DNA of 64,000 bases from CAZMZW01 sp963802275 (GCA_963802275.1 CAWDIB010000004.1:434001-498000), one strand, 5' to 3'; shown: positions 53,106 through 63,265, counted from the first letter of the stretch. Notes: generated by a model not told the origin, from the letters alone. Numbers and translations: made by a program.

Positions 53106-54189
53106 ATGAAAAAAGTTTTAATTACCGGTGGAGCAGGTTTCATTGGTTCAAACTTCATCAGATATCTGCAAAAGGTTAGACCGGAAACAATCATTTTTAA
53201 TTTGGATGCCCTGACCTATGCCGGTAATCTGGACAACCTGCTGCGATTACCAAATCCTGAGAAGTATCAATTTATTCAAGGTGATATTTGCGATAGCCAT
53301 ATTGGTGGATCATATCTTTCAAGAAAATCAAATTGACAGCGTCGTTCATTTTGCCGCCGAATCGCATGTGGACCGCTCGATTAAGAATCCAATGCAATTC
53401 ATGCAAACCAACGTTATCGGAACCGTTACTCTTTTGAACGCAGCAGTCAACCATTGGAAGAATTCCCCAGCAGGAGACATTCATCGCTTTCATCACATTT
53501 CAACTGATGAAGTATTTGGCTCACTTGCCCCTGATGAAAACGCTTTCTCAGAGGATACACCTTACGCTCCCAATTCTCCCTACGCTGCTTCCAAGGCATC
53601 CAGCGACATGATCGTTCGGGCTTATTTTCACACTTATCATCTGCCAGTTACCATCACCAATTGTTCCAATAATTATGGCCCATACCAGTATCCTGAAAAA
53701 CTGATCCCGCTGATGATTCAAAATGCCATTCAAGGAAAGCCACTGCCCATCTATGGAGATGGAAAACAAGTAAGGGATTGGCTATTCGTGGAAGACCATT
53801 GTGAGGCAATTTTGCAGGTGTTGGAAAAAGCGCCAGCTGGCGAAACTTATAACATTGGCGGTAATAATCAACCTTACAACCTTGAAATCGTAAAAACCAT
53901 TTGTGAAATCCTTGATGAATTAATGCCCCATTCAACCCACAAACCGCATTTTCAATTGATACAGCATGTGACTGACCGACCTGGTCATGACAGGCGCTAT
54001 GCCATGGATATCAGCAAAATCCAGCGGGAACTTGGCTGGCAGCCAAGGGAAACGCTCCAAAGCGGGCTGGTAAAAACTGTCCAGTGGTATCTTGAGAACC
54101 ATGAATGGGTTGAAAGTTTGGTCCAAAAACCGGACTACCGAGAATGGATGAATCAAAATTATGCCTATCGGCAGGGAGAAAAAAAATGA
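53106..54189 (+). pseudogene. rmlB: dTDP-glucose 4,6-dehydratase, broken by one frameshift
   Basis: Converts dTDP-glucose to dTDP-4-keto-6-deoxyglucose. The parts make one protein of about 360 residues. The first frame gives GGAGFIGSNFIRYL and YQFIQGDICD. The second gives FAAESHVDRS, STDEVFG, the catalytic YAASKA and NCSNNYGPYQYPEKLIP. The frame changes by one base near 53294-53300, where an extra A after GAT explains it. Everything else is intact and conserved, so a sequencing error or recent mutation is likely. RmlA follows with an ATGA overlap. RmlC and RmlD are absent, so the product goes elsewhere, probably to the amino-sugar route. Confidence 0.88.
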
Positions 54190-55061
54190 AGGGAATCATA
54201 CTGGCAGGCGGAAAAGGCACCCGACTCTATCCTTTGACATTGGCAGTGAGCAAACAACTGCTTCCCGTTTACGATAAACCGATGATCTATTATCCCCTCT
54301 CTCTGCTGATGATGGCAGGCATCCGGGATGTGCTGGTTATCAGCAATCCGGAGCACATTCCTGCCTATGAGAACCTGCTTGGTGATGGAAGCCAGTGGGG
54401 AATGAATTTTTTCTTCAAGGAACAAAGTGAACCACGCGGCTTGGCAGATGCATTCATCGTGGGAAGGGAATTTATTAATGGCCAGCCTGTGGCAATGATT
54501 TTAGGCGATAATATTTTTTATGGCCGGGGTCTGATCAGCTTGCTGCAGACAGCTTCCAAAACAGACCATGGAGCAACGATTTTTGCCTATCCTGTCCGCG
54601 ATCCGCAGAACTTCGGTGTGGTGGAAATCGATGAGAGTTATCACGCCATTAACATTGAAGAAAAACCCGCTCAACCGCGCTCCAATTTAGCCGTGCCCGG
54701 TGTGTATTTTTACGACAATCGTGTCTGTGATATTGCTGCCCAGATCAAACCTTCTCCTCGCGGCGAACTGGAAATTACAGACGTGAACAAAGCTTATCTA
54801 AATGAAGGTACTTTAAAGGTCATCGTCCTCGGACGGGGATTGGCCTGGCTGGATGCTGGCACACATGAATCCTTATTGCAGGCATCCCATTTTGTTCAGG
54901 TGGTTGAAGAGCGCCAGGGATTAATGATCTCCTGCCCGGAAGAGATCGCATTCCGGCAGGGATTCATCGATGGTAATCAACTGCGTGTTCTTGCCCAAAA
55001 AAATGCCGGCAACAAATACGGCGAATACCTGATGCGCACCCTAGACGAAAAGGTCTTTTAA
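54186..55061 (+). CDS. rmlA: glucose-1-phosphate thymidylyltransferase
   Basis: Makes dTDP-glucose from glucose-1-P and dTTP. The 291-residue protein has GGKGTRLYPLTLAVSKQLLP near 8-27, PMIYYPLS near 32, LGDNIFYG near 108-115, the catalytic/sugar-binding VEIDE and IEEKPAQPRSNLAVPG near 155-170, and LGRGLAWLDAGTHESL near 217-232. The length is usual for the short RmlA form. Its ATG overlaps the rmlB stop. It converges with the GNAT gene with a 4-base overlap. Confidence 0.96.
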   Translation: MKGIILAGGKGTRLYPLTLAVSKQLLPVYDKPMIYYPLSLLMMAGIRDVLVISNPEHIPAYENLLGDGSQWGMNFFFKEQSEPRGLADAFIVGREFINGQPVAMILGDNIFYGRGLISLLQTASKTDHGATIFAYPVRDPQNFGVVEIDESYHAINIEEKPAQPRSNLAVPGVYFYDNRVCDIAAQIKPSPRGELEITDVNKAYLNEGTLKVIVLGRGLAWLDAGTHESLLQASHFVQVVEERQGLMISCPEEIAFRQGFIDGNQLRVLAQKNAGNKYGEYLMRTLDEKVF

Positions 55062-56044
55062 TCAAGCCATTTGTGGAATGAATGTCTGGCATCACTGATT
55101 TGCCATCCGAGGCGTGCATATCCGCGCTGGACTGCATAGTTGTTGATATGAGTCGGACCTTCAATCATATCCACCTCGGGTTGAAGCAGCTTCATTCCTT
55201 CATAAGTTAAAATCGAAAAAAGTCTCCTGCCAAAAAAGTCCGGATGGATCGCCCCTATGCTGTAGTGACCCAACCGGATAGGCAGATTCTTTTCCAACGT
55301 GCTTGTTTTCTTCCATATCGATAAACCCGCTATGCGATCATCTATCTCTGCCAGTACAAAATAATCCGCATATCCATTCAAACTGGAATTCATCCATTCC
55401 ACATAGGTCTGGGTTGCATTTTTTCTGGAAATATGGGGGTCAGAATGATACCTGCCAAAATGATTGGCAAATGACAACCTGGCCAAATCCGCCAACTCAT
55501 CAGCATCTCGTTTTTCCGCAAAACGGATCTTTACCCCCTGCGCCACCTCGGGTACAGGGATTTTATTAAACTCAACTTTACGAAAATCCACTGAATAGTC
55601 CAGCAATGTATCCACCAGGAGAAAACCGGCTTCTTCAAAAGCATGGATCGAAATGACATCGTCCGTATAGACCTTACCTATCAGGAACTCATATTTTTCC
55701 TCCCTGGCCTTGGCAATCGCATGCTGCACAAGCATTTCAGCTATCCGGGCTTTTTCCTCACTTTCCGGATGGACCACAAACTCACTCAACGCTGCCATTC
55801 GTTTCCCAAATATGTTTGAATCCCAAGCTAATGCATTGATGAGAACAAAGCCATTCATTTTCTCAGCACTGGTTTCTGAAATTAAAAAAGAAGGTGTGTT
55901 GTCCAGATTTTTAATGATTTTTTCCTGCCAATGCTTATTGCAGTCCTTTTCCTTTCCCAATTGTGCTGTGTATCGGAAGGGCTTATAAGCAGAATTTTCA
56001 ATCAAGGAGAAAATTAAATCGGTTTTGTCTTGTTGGGTTTTCAT
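55058..56044 (-). CDS. double GNAT-domain N-acyltransferase, WecD-like
   Basis: A 328-residue protein with two GNAT-like halves. The N-terminal half (about 60-150) includes LAWDSNIFGKRMA near 73-85, the signature region of WecD/RffC-type sugar amine acetyltransferases. The C-terminal half (about 170-320) has VKIRFAEKRDADELADL and GHYSIGAIHPDFFGRRLFSIL, an acetyl-CoA loop in which FFGRR replaces the usual QGxGxG. A good Shine-Dalgarno sequence (GGAGG) precedes the ATG. It is adjacent to rmlBA and 7 kb from the WecE-type gene, so acylation of a dTDP-4-amino-4,6-dideoxyhexose is likely, but substrate and acyl group are inferred. Confidence 0.72.
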   Translation of the reverse strand: MKTQQDKTDLIFSLIENSAYKPFRYTAQLGKEKDCNKHWQEKIIKNLDNTPSFLISETSAEKMNGFVLINALAWDSNIFGKRMAALSEFVVHPESEEKARIAEMLVQHAIAKAREEKYEFLIGKVYTDDVISIHAFEEAGFLLVDTLLDYSVDFRKVEFNKIPVPEVAQGVKIRFAEKRDADELADLARLSFANHFGRYHSDPHISRKNATQTYVEWMNSSLNGYADYFVLAEIDDRIAGLSIWKKTSTLEKNLPIRLGHYSIGAIHPDFFGRRLFSILTYEGMKLLQPEVDMIEGPTHINNYAVQRGYARLGWQISDARHSFHKWLD

Positions 56045-56159
56045 GATGCCTCCGTCGGATTGATTATAAAAGCATTCGAAGTAATAAAAGGCGGATTGGA
56101 AAAATTAAATTGTTTCAGATATACTCTTTTTAAACCGATTCATTGAATACTTATCAATA

Positions 56160-58205
56160 ATGAAAACGTTCTTAAAGAAAATACCCTATGTTTTTGAAAT
56201 TCAATTTTTTCCACTCCATCTACTATTATTAGCACTCCTCACCTATGGATTATTAATTCCCTTTTTAGGCTTTTATTGGGATGATTTTCCGTACACCTGG
56301 TTTGCCCATATCGGCGGTGCCAGCGGCGTCTTCCGCGCAGTGGCGGAAGACCGACCAGCTCTTGGTCTCGTATATGGCATCACGGCTCCTCTGTTGGGAA
56401 ACCATCCCCTACCCTGGCAGCTCTTTGCCATATTCACACATTGGCTTTTCTCATTCTGCATTTTCAAAATAATTCAAACGATTTGGCCGGCAGATGGTGA
56501 AAAGGCCTGCTGGATTGCCGCCTTATCGCTTGTTTATCCCGGCTTTAGCCAGCATTGGATTTCGGTTATCTACAGCCAGGCATTTTTGCTCTTTTCCCTT
56601 TATTTCCTTTCCATCTTAATAATGATTCGTGCCAATAAGGAAGAGAAAAATTACTGGCTTTATACAATTGCAGCAATTGTGCTTTCATTGTTTTCAATGG
56701 CTTGTTCCGAATACACGGTTGGACTTGAACTCTTAAGACCATTGATCATTTTTCTGGTTTTACCATTCAATAATGCCAAAAAGAACTTAAAACCTCAATT
56801 AAAAATAGTACTTATTAAATGGTTACCTTATTTTTTAAGTTTGGTCGGTTTTGGCATTTACCGTGTCTTTTTTGCCGCTTCAGTTCTCTACTCCGTACGC
56901 ATTACAGACGAACTTATCGGAAACCCTATTGGAGTATTTCTTGACTTTATTAAATCCAGTTTAAACAATTTGCTTAATGCTGGTGTCATCGCCTGGATTA
57001 AGCCATTCACCATACTTACCAATTTGAATCCAAACCGGATCATTGACCGGATATACCTATTAATTGTTGGGCTAGCTTTTTCCTTTCTAATAGTAATCTT
57101 TAGCAGGCTTAATAATTCAAAAAATTTGCAGCCCTCCCGCTTGGATTACAAATGGGGAATGACTGCTCTTATCCTCGGATTGGCAGGCATCATCGCGGCA
57201 GGTATTCCATTCTTCGCGGTCAAATATGAATTGCTCCTCAGTTTCCCCTATGATCGCCTATCCTTACCAATGATCCTGGGTTCCTGTTTGATGATTGTTG
57301 GGGTCGTAAATATTTTCATTAAAAAGTCTGTTCTAAGAAATATCATTCTTATAATGGTCGTTTCATTCTCCGTAGGATTCCAATTTCTTTCTGCCAACAC
57401 ATTCCGGGAAGATTGGGACAGCCTGAAAAACTTTTTTTGGCAGTTACACTGGCGCATTCCGGATATTAAAAATGGGACCATGCTGCTTACTGACAAAATG
57501 CCTTTACGCTATTACAGCGATAATTCGCTTACCGCTCCCCTCAATTGGTCTTATGAAAAATCAACCGAAAATAATGTACTGCCCTTAATCCTCAATTTTC
57601 TTTCGGTGCGGGTGGGCAACCGCATCCCAAACCTGCAGCCTAACACCCCCATCAACCAATACTACCGGATCGTAAATTTTATTGGGAATACATCCGACAG
57701 CCTGGTATTTCAATTTGCACCTCCGGGTTGTGTTCACATTCTCGACCCGGATTTGGATCGATTCAATCCAAGTCTTTCTCGTGAACTTTCTTCTGCCAAC
57801 CATCTTTCAAATTTTTTGAGAATTCTTGATACTGCTCAATTGCAAGTAGAACCTCTGGATATATTGGGGGCTGAACCAGACCACAACTGGTGTTATTACT
57901 ATCAGAAAGCCGAATTGGCGAGGCAATCCAGCCAATGGACGGAAATTGTCAACCTGGGGAATCTTGCATTTTCGCTGAATGATTACCCCAATGACCCGAT
58001 TGAACGATTTCCATTTATTGAAGCATACGCACATACCGGTGACTACCATAAAGCGCTTGAACTATCCCAAAAAACCATCAAAATATCGTCCTTATATACT
58101 GATATGGTTTGCGCTCTATGGGACCGGGTGGGCAAATCAACAGATGCCCCTCCTTTCCCTGAAGAAATCCGTTGGTTCCTCATTGACCAGCTTCATTGTG
58201 GATGA
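56160..58205 (+). CDS. large membrane protein, GT-C-like, tandem paralog 1
   Basis: A 681-residue protein, first of three tandem paralogs. About 11-12 membrane helices fill residues 15-410. The first outer loop carries FYWDDFPY near 38-45 and EDRP near 64-67, which resembles the acidic catalytic loop of GT-C glycosyltransferases that use polyprenyl-phosphate sugars. LVYPGFSQHW near 125 and PYDRLSLP near 358 are shared with the other two. The extracytoplasmic part has PLRYYSDNSLTAPLNW near 448-463 and WCYYYQKAELARQ near 573-585, then a TPR-like C-terminus. The family is not recognised. Its stop overlaps the next start as ATGA. Confidence 0.75.
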   Translation: MKTFLKKIPYVFEIQFFPLHLLLLALLTYGLLIPFLGFYWDDFPYTWFAHIGGASGVFRAVAEDRPALGLVYGITAPLLGNHPLPWQLFAIFTHWLFSFCIFKIIQTIWPADGEKACWIAALSLVYPGFSQHWISVIYSQAFLLFSLYFLSILIMIRANKEEKNYWLYTIAAIVLSLFSMACSEYTVGLELLRPLIIFLVLPFNNAKKNLKPQLKIVLIKWLPYFLSLVGFGIYRVFFAASVLYSVRITDELIGNPIGVFLDFIKSSLNNLLNAGVIAWIKPFTILTNLNPNRIIDRIYLLIVGLAFSFLIVIFSRLNNSKNLQPSRLDYKWGMTALILGLAGIIAAGIPFFAVKYELLLSFPYDRLSLPMILGSCLMIVGVVNIFIKKSVLRNIILIMVVSFSVGFQFLSANTFREDWDSLKNFFWQLHWRIPDIKNGTMLLTDKMPLRYYSDNSLTAPLNWSYEKSTENNVLPLILNFLSVRVGNRIPNLQPNTPINQYYRIVNFIGNTSDSLVFQFAPPGCVHILDPDLDRFNPSLSRELSSANHLSNFLRILDTAQLQVEPLDILGAEPDHNWCYYYQKAELARQSSQWTEIVNLGNLAFSLNDYPNDPIERFPFIEAYAHTGDYHKALELSQKTIKISSLYTDMVCALWDRVGKSTDAPPFPEEIRWFLIDQLHCG

Positions 58206-60238
58206 AAGCAAACAAAACCAAAATTAATAAAAGGGTTGGTTTTTTTCTTCAACTCAAGAATAATATCCCTTTTACCCTTTTATTACTTGCATTTCTCAGT
58301 TATGGTCTTCTGATGCATCGGTTGGGGTTTTACTGGGATGATTTTCCTTACCTTTATCTGAACCATTCGCAGGGCATTGGTGGTTACCCTGCCTATATGG
58401 CTGGCGACCGTCCTTTTTCTGCCTGGTTTTTTATGATGGAAGGATTTTTATTTGGTACTAATCCTTTCGGCTATCATTTTTTTGCACTCATCCTGCGCTG
58501 GGCAGGTGCTTTTGTTTTCTACCTAATTCTGGCGAGGACATTTCCTTCTGCTAAATATCAAAACTTTATGACTGCCACGCTGTTCCTGCTCTACCCGGGC
58601 TTTTTGCAGCAATCGATATCGGTCATCTACTCCCTGCATTTCACCGTCTTACTCCTTCTTCTGCTTTCAGTCTTTTTCATGATTTTGTCGTTCGAAAGCC
58701 ACCCTCATCGTTTTCAATACACTCTTCTGGGTTTGGTTTGCTCCATGGGCGTATTCGCCAGCGAATATTTCGCATTTCTTGAATTAATCCGTCCGGTCAT
58801 CATTTGGTTTTTTTACAAGCGGCAAAAATCCCCGCTTTTAAAATCACAAAAAACAATTCTGCAAATTTGGTTGCCCTATTTCGTGGTTTTTTTGGTATTT
58901 CTCATTTGGCGGGTTTTTATTTTCCAATTTCCAACTTATTCACCCGACCTTCTCACAATTTTCAGATCTAATTTTTTTTCCGGTATTTCTCATCTTTTTT
59001 CAAGAATTTTCCGCGATTTCTTTACAGTCGTCTTCCAATCCTGGCTCCCTGCGCTTTCATTAAAATCATTCAATAATAATGTCAGCAATCGAATCTTGTT
59101 ATTGCTTCTCGTCAGCATCGCATCTGGTCTGCTGGTCTGGCATCAAGGACATCAAGCGATACATAAATCTACACAGGTTCATGGCTCAGTTAATAAAACA
59201 ATAATCCTTGCAGGTATTTTTCTCATCTTACTGGCCGGGATTCCCATATGGGCAACCGATTTACCGATAATTCTGGAATTTGCCTGGGACCGGCTCACGC
59301 TTCCATTCGTTCTAGGGGCAAGTTTGGTCATCGCCGGTTTGCTTTTTACGATCATTAAAAAACCTGCATTCCTAATCCTTATTTTCAGCCTGATGGCAGG
59401 ATTAACGGCGGGGTTTCACCTGGACAATTCTTATCAATACTTGGATGAATGGTATTCATTGCAAAATTTTTTCCACCAACTCACCTTGAGAGCACCGGGG
59501 ATTAAAGAAGGTACAACGCTTTTAACTGATGAATTTCCACTTCGCTATTACAGTGATAATTCTTTGACTTCACCCCTCAATTGGATCTATGATGCAGATA
59601 ATCACTCGTTGGACTTAAACTACATGTTCTACTTCTTGGATGTCCGCTTAGGGCGCCGGTTACCCGCACTTGAAAAAGGGCTGGATATCAATCAACCATA
59701 TCGCTCATTTTCCTTCAATGGGAATACCGATCAAATCATTTTTCTTCAATACGATCCCCCTGCCTGTGTCCATCTCTTTGATGAATCATCAAACATACCA
59801 ATACACAACGATTCAGATTCTCTTCGAATGGCAATCAATCTGAGTGATTTGGATTTAATTCATCATCAGCAGGATTTCTCATTTCCACCATTCTTCGCAT
59901 CTGAAACAAACGAAAACTGGTGCAATTATTTTGAAAGAGCGGACTTCGCCCGGCAGCGAGCAGACTGGAAAGAGGTCATCCAATTGTTTCAGGAGACCAA
60001 GGTCAAAAACCTTGAACCCTCTGATCCAAGTGAATTTTTTCCATTTTTAATAGCGTTCTTCCAGGTTTCGGATTTAAATTCAGCTATGGTTATTTCCAAA
60101 CAGATCTTAGACAGTTCCTTTGGGATGGAAAATAACCTCTGCGCCATCTGGAAAAAATTCATGCAGAAAATACCCTTCGAAGGCGCGGGAGAATCAATCG
60201 CCCAATTTTATTATTCAGAATTAAAATGTATGCAATAA
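58202..60238 (+). CDS. large membrane protein, GT-C-like, tandem paralog 2
   Basis: A 678-residue paralog of its neighbours with the same layout: helices to about residue 410, FYWDDFPYLY in the first outer loop and GDRPFSAWF after it, LLYPGFLQQSISVIYS, EYFAFLELIRP and FAWDRLTLP. The C-terminal domain has PLRYYSDNSLTSPLNW and WCNYFERADFARQRADW, followed by TPR-like helices. The start is the ATG inside the stop of paralog 1; a TTG two codons earlier is not needed. Pairwise similarity is clear by eye but not high, so the duplication is old. Confidence 0.75.
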   Translation: MKANKTKINKRVGFFLQLKNNIPFTLLLLAFLSYGLLMHRLGFYWDDFPYLYLNHSQGIGGYPAYMAGDRPFSAWFFMMEGFLFGTNPFGYHFFALILRWAGAFVFYLILARTFPSAKYQNFMTATLFLLYPGFLQQSISVIYSLHFTVLLLLLLSVFFMILSFESHPHRFQYTLLGLVCSMGVFASEYFAFLELIRPVIIWFFYKRQKSPLLKSQKTILQIWLPYFVVFLVFLIWRVFIFQFPTYSPDLLTIFRSNFFSGISHLFSRIFRDFFTVVFQSWLPALSLKSFNNNVSNRILLLLLVSIASGLLVWHQGHQAIHKSTQVHGSVNKTIILAGIFLILLAGIPIWATDLPIILEFAWDRLTLPFVLGASLVIAGLLFTIIKKPAFLILIFSLMAGLTAGFHLDNSYQYLDEWYSLQNFFHQLTLRAPGIKEGTTLLTDEFPLRYYSDNSLTSPLNWIYDADNHSLDLNYMFYFLDVRLGRRLPALEKGLDINQPYRSFSFNGNTDQIIFLQYDPPACVHLFDESSNIPIHNDSDSLRMAINLSDLDLIHHQQDFSFPPFFASETNENWCNYFERADFARQRADWKEVIQLFQETKVKNLEPSDPSEFFPFLIAFFQVSDLNSAMVISKQILDSSFGMENNLCAIWKKFMQKIPFEGAGESIAQFYYSELKCMQ

Positions 60239-60247
60239 TTTTTATCG

Positions 60248-62305
60248 ATGAAGAAGATATTTAAACTTCTCTTTTCAGAGAAAAAATATTCAGTTCCTCT
60301 TTTATTGTTGGGTATCTGCTTTATGAGCTACGGATTTCTCATCCCAACCCTTGGGCTTTACTGGGACGGCTGGCCTTACATGTGGCAATACCATGTTTTT
60401 GGACCGGGTGGATTTCCCCAATTTGTAGCTTCCGACCGGCCGCATTCGGCCTGGATTTTCATGCTGCTTACCTGGCTATTCGGCACCAATCTGTTCTGGT
60501 ACCACCTGACGATCTTCCTCTTTCGCTGGTTATCCGCCTGCCTGGTTTGGTGGTCTCTTAATTTATTATGGGAAAAGAAGTGGTTAGCCAATGCCATTGC
60601 TGCCATATTATTTCTGGTTTATCCGGGGTTTTTACAACAACCCATTTCGCTGCCATACAGCCACCATATCAGCCACATGGCGCTGTTCTTCTTTTCTATT
60701 TGGGGCATGCTGGCCAGCCTTCACAACCCAAAAAAATATTGGTGGCTTATCTTACTAAGTGTGCTGTCCGCACTTGTAGTGAATTTTTCTCTTGAATATT
60801 TCACGCCTCTTGAATTCCTCCGCCCGCTGCTCATCTTGCTCTTCAAAAGAATAAAGACCCCTAATAAGAAATTTTCTATTCAGAGGTTGTTCATTACGTG
60901 GCTGCCTTACCTGGCAGGATTGGCTTTTTTCCTTTTCTGGAGAATATTCATCTTCAAATTTCCCACGTATTCACCCAAATTGCTGGACCAATTCTCCTCC
61001 GCTTCTGAAGCACAATCCATTCAAACCTTTAATACCTTTTTAAAAAGCCTAGAGACTGTCAGCTTCACAGCCTGGAGTAATGTATTTCATTTCCCAACCA
61101 TCAGTGAATTTGGCACCGCAGCAACATATCTCTACTTTGTACTCATTTCAATCTCAGCAATCGTCTTATGGATCTTTTTATGGCATCACAGTAAAAAACA
61201 AGTAGAAGAAAAGCAGGACCAAAAAAATGATCGGTGGGAATATTCCATCTCATTAATATTGATTGGAGCGATCTCAATACTCTTGCCAGCATTGATGTAT
61301 TGGATCTTGAAACTGCCCATTCTAGTTGAATTTGCCTGGGATCGCTTGAACCTTTCCTTTATTTTCGGTGTCAGTATCATGATGTCTGGTCTGGTCGATT
61401 TGATTAAGAAAGCAACCTGGCTGAAAGTCTCACTTGTGGTCATTTTGATCAGCCTGGCAATCGGGTTTCATTTTCAGAATGGGATGGCTTTTAAGCGAGA
61501 TTGGGAAACTTTTCAAAACTTTTTCTGGCAGCTCACCTGGCGATCGCCGAATCTGGAGAAAGGGACGGTTATCCTGACCACCGATTTCCCCCTGCGTTAT
61601 TATAGTGATAATTCCCTCACCGCTCCACTAAATTGGACCTATGATGCAGAAAATCGAACCTCACAATTGAATTTTCTTTTTTATTTCACCGATGTTCGGT
61701 TAAAGAGCCAGAGATTGGATTCACTTTCCAAAGACCAGCCCATTCACCAGCCCTTCCGGTCATTCTTTTTTGAAGGGAACACCAACCAATCTCTGGTTCT
61801 CAGGTACTCACCTCCAGGCTGCCTGCAGGTACTTGACCAGGAATATGCCAATTCAGGCATACTCCCCAATTTGACCCAACTGGAAGCAGACGCCATTCCA
61901 TTATCAAATTTATCACAAATCATCACTGACTCCAATTTAGCAAAAAAGCCGCCCTCAGAATTATTTGGCCAAGAGCCGCCGCATGACTGGTGTTACTATT
62001 TTGAAAAAGCCGACCTTGCCAGGCAAAAAAAAGACTGGATGACCATTCTTAGACTAGCCGAGGAAGCGAAAGGAAAAAACCTTTGGCCAAGAAATCCCTC
62101 AGATTGGCTGCCTTTTATTGAAGCGTATATCCGTTCAGCTGATTTTACCAATGCAAAATCACTCATCGATGATTCCCTAAGGGAAGAAAAATATTATCCT
62201 GGAATCTGTTATTCCTTGATTCGTATTTCAAAAGATTCAGAATTGAGCGGGCAGATTAAAGAACAAATCCAGCAATTAGAAGCAGACTATAATTGCCAGC
62301 ATTAA
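60248..62305 (+). CDS. large membrane protein, GT-C-like, tandem paralog 3
   Basis: A 685-residue third copy. It keeps LVYPGFLQQPISLPYS, EYFTPLEFLRP, FAWDRLNLS, PLRYYSDNSLTAPLNW and WCYYFEKADLARQKKDW, but the first outer loop reads LYWDGWPYMW: the second Asp of the WDD pair is replaced by Gly. If WDD is catalytic, this copy may be inactive, have altered specificity, or use another residue. It follows paralog 2 after 9 bases and precedes the GT2 gene after 12, so all four genes probably form one mRNA. Confidence 0.75.
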   Translation: MKKIFKLLFSEKKYSVPLLLLGICFMSYGFLIPTLGLYWDGWPYMWQYHVFGPGGFPQFVASDRPHSAWIFMLLTWLFGTNLFWYHLTIFLFRWLSACLVWWSLNLLWEKKWLANAIAAILFLVYPGFLQQPISLPYSHHISHMALFFFSIWGMLASLHNPKKYWWLILLSVLSALVVNFSLEYFTPLEFLRPLLILLFKRIKTPNKKFSIQRLFITWLPYLAGLAFFLFWRIFIFKFPTYSPKLLDQFSSASEAQSIQTFNTFLKSLETVSFTAWSNVFHFPTISEFGTAATYLYFVLISISAIVLWIFLWHHSKKQVEEKQDQKNDRWEYSISLILIGAISILLPALMYWILKLPILVEFAWDRLNLSFIFGVSIMMSGLVDLIKKATWLKVSLVVILISLAIGFHFQNGMAFKRDWETFQNFFWQLTWRSPNLEKGTVILTTDFPLRYYSDNSLTAPLNWTYDAENRTSQLNFLFYFTDVRLKSQRLDSLSKDQPIHQPFRSFFFEGNTNQSLVLRYSPPGCLQVLDQEYANSGILPNLTQLEADAIPLSNLSQIITDSNLAKKPPSELFGQEPPHDWCYYFEKADLARQKKDWMTILRLAEEAKGKNLWPRNPSDWLPFIEAYIRSADFTNAKSLIDDSLREEKYYPGICYSLIRISKDSELSGQIKEQIQQLEADYNCQH

Positions 62306-62317
62306 TGGACAACCGTA

Positions 62318-63265
62318 ATGAATAAGAACTGTTCAATTATCGTTCCGGTCTATAACAGTGAAAAAACCCTGAGTCAATTGGTCGAGCGAGTTGAAAAAGC
62401 GCTTGGACCAATAACCGAGAAATTTGAATTAATTCTGGTTAATGATTGCAGTCAGGATGGAAGCTGGGATGTCATCTCCGACCTGGCCAGGAAAAAACCA
62501 TGGATTGTGGCAATCAATCTCAGAAGGAATTTTGGACAGCATAACGCCCTTTTATGTGGCATCCGTATCGCAAAATACGCCTACGCAATCACGATTGATG
62601 ATGATTTACAGCACCCTCCGGAAGAAATCCATAAATTATTGGCTGAAATGGATCATGGGTTGGATGTCGTGTATGGCATTCCCAAAAAGATGCCCCACTC
62701 CAGCTGGCGGAATTTTTTCTCCAAATACACCAAACTTTTTCTCGCGCGCGCAATTGGTATCTCCCGCGTAAGAGATATCAGTGCCTTCCGCGCCTTTAAA
62801 ACTTCCCTGCGGGATTCATTTACGAATTTCAACAGCCCGGATGTATTTATCGACGCGCTGCTCTCCTGGGGAACATCCCGCTTTGGAACTGTGATGGTGA
62901 ATGAAATGCCTAGAGCAGCAGGCAAATCAAATTACAACTTGTGGAAGCTTATTAAAATGAGCCTGTTGATCCTGACAGGTTTCAGCACGGCACCGTTGCG
63001 CTTCGCAAGTTTGATCGGATTTGCATTTACCCTTCTGGGTGGCGTCATTCTTCTCTATGTGCTAATACGGTATGCTGCTGAAGGTAGCATTCCGGGTTTT
63101 CCATTTTTGGCTTCCGCCGTCACCATTTTCAGCGGGACACAGCTTTTCGCATTGGGTATTTTTGGAGAATATCTCGGTCATGTTTTCGAACGAAGTTCCT
63201 CACGGCCTCCCTATATAATCGATGAAATTCAAAAAAAGGAACCAAAAAGAAAAAATGCAAATTAA
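62318..63265 (+). CDS. polyprenyl-phosphate glycosyltransferase, GtrB/ArnC-like (GT2)
   Basis: A 315-residue inner-membrane enzyme that loads a sugar from a nucleotide donor onto polyprenyl phosphate. The GT-A domain has SIIVPVYNSEKTL near 6-18, LVNDCSQDGSW near 40-50, the metal-binding ITIDDDLQHPPEEI near 91-104 and LRRNFGQHNALLCGI near 68-82. Two C-terminal helices (about 228-250 and 263-285) form the membrane anchor. ArnC, GtrB and DPM1-type enzymes share this plan. Its lipid-linked sugar would be a natural donor for the three GT-C-like neighbours. Its end overlaps the aminotransferase gene by 11 bases. Confidence 0.9.
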   Translation: MNKNCSIIVPVYNSEKTLSQLVERVEKALGPITEKFELILVNDCSQDGSWDVISDLARKKPWIVAINLRRNFGQHNALLCGIRIAKYAYAITIDDDLQHPPEEIHKLLAEMDHGLDVVYGIPKKMPHSSWRNFFSKYTKLFLARAIGISRVRDISAFRAFKTSLRDSFTNFNSPDVFIDALLSWGTSRFGTVMVNEMPRAAGKSNYNLWKLIKMSLLILTGFSTAPLRFASLIGFAFTLLGGVILLYVLIRYAAEGSIPGFPFLASAVTIFSGTQLFALGIFGEYLGHVFERSSSRPPYIIDEIQKKEPKRKNAN

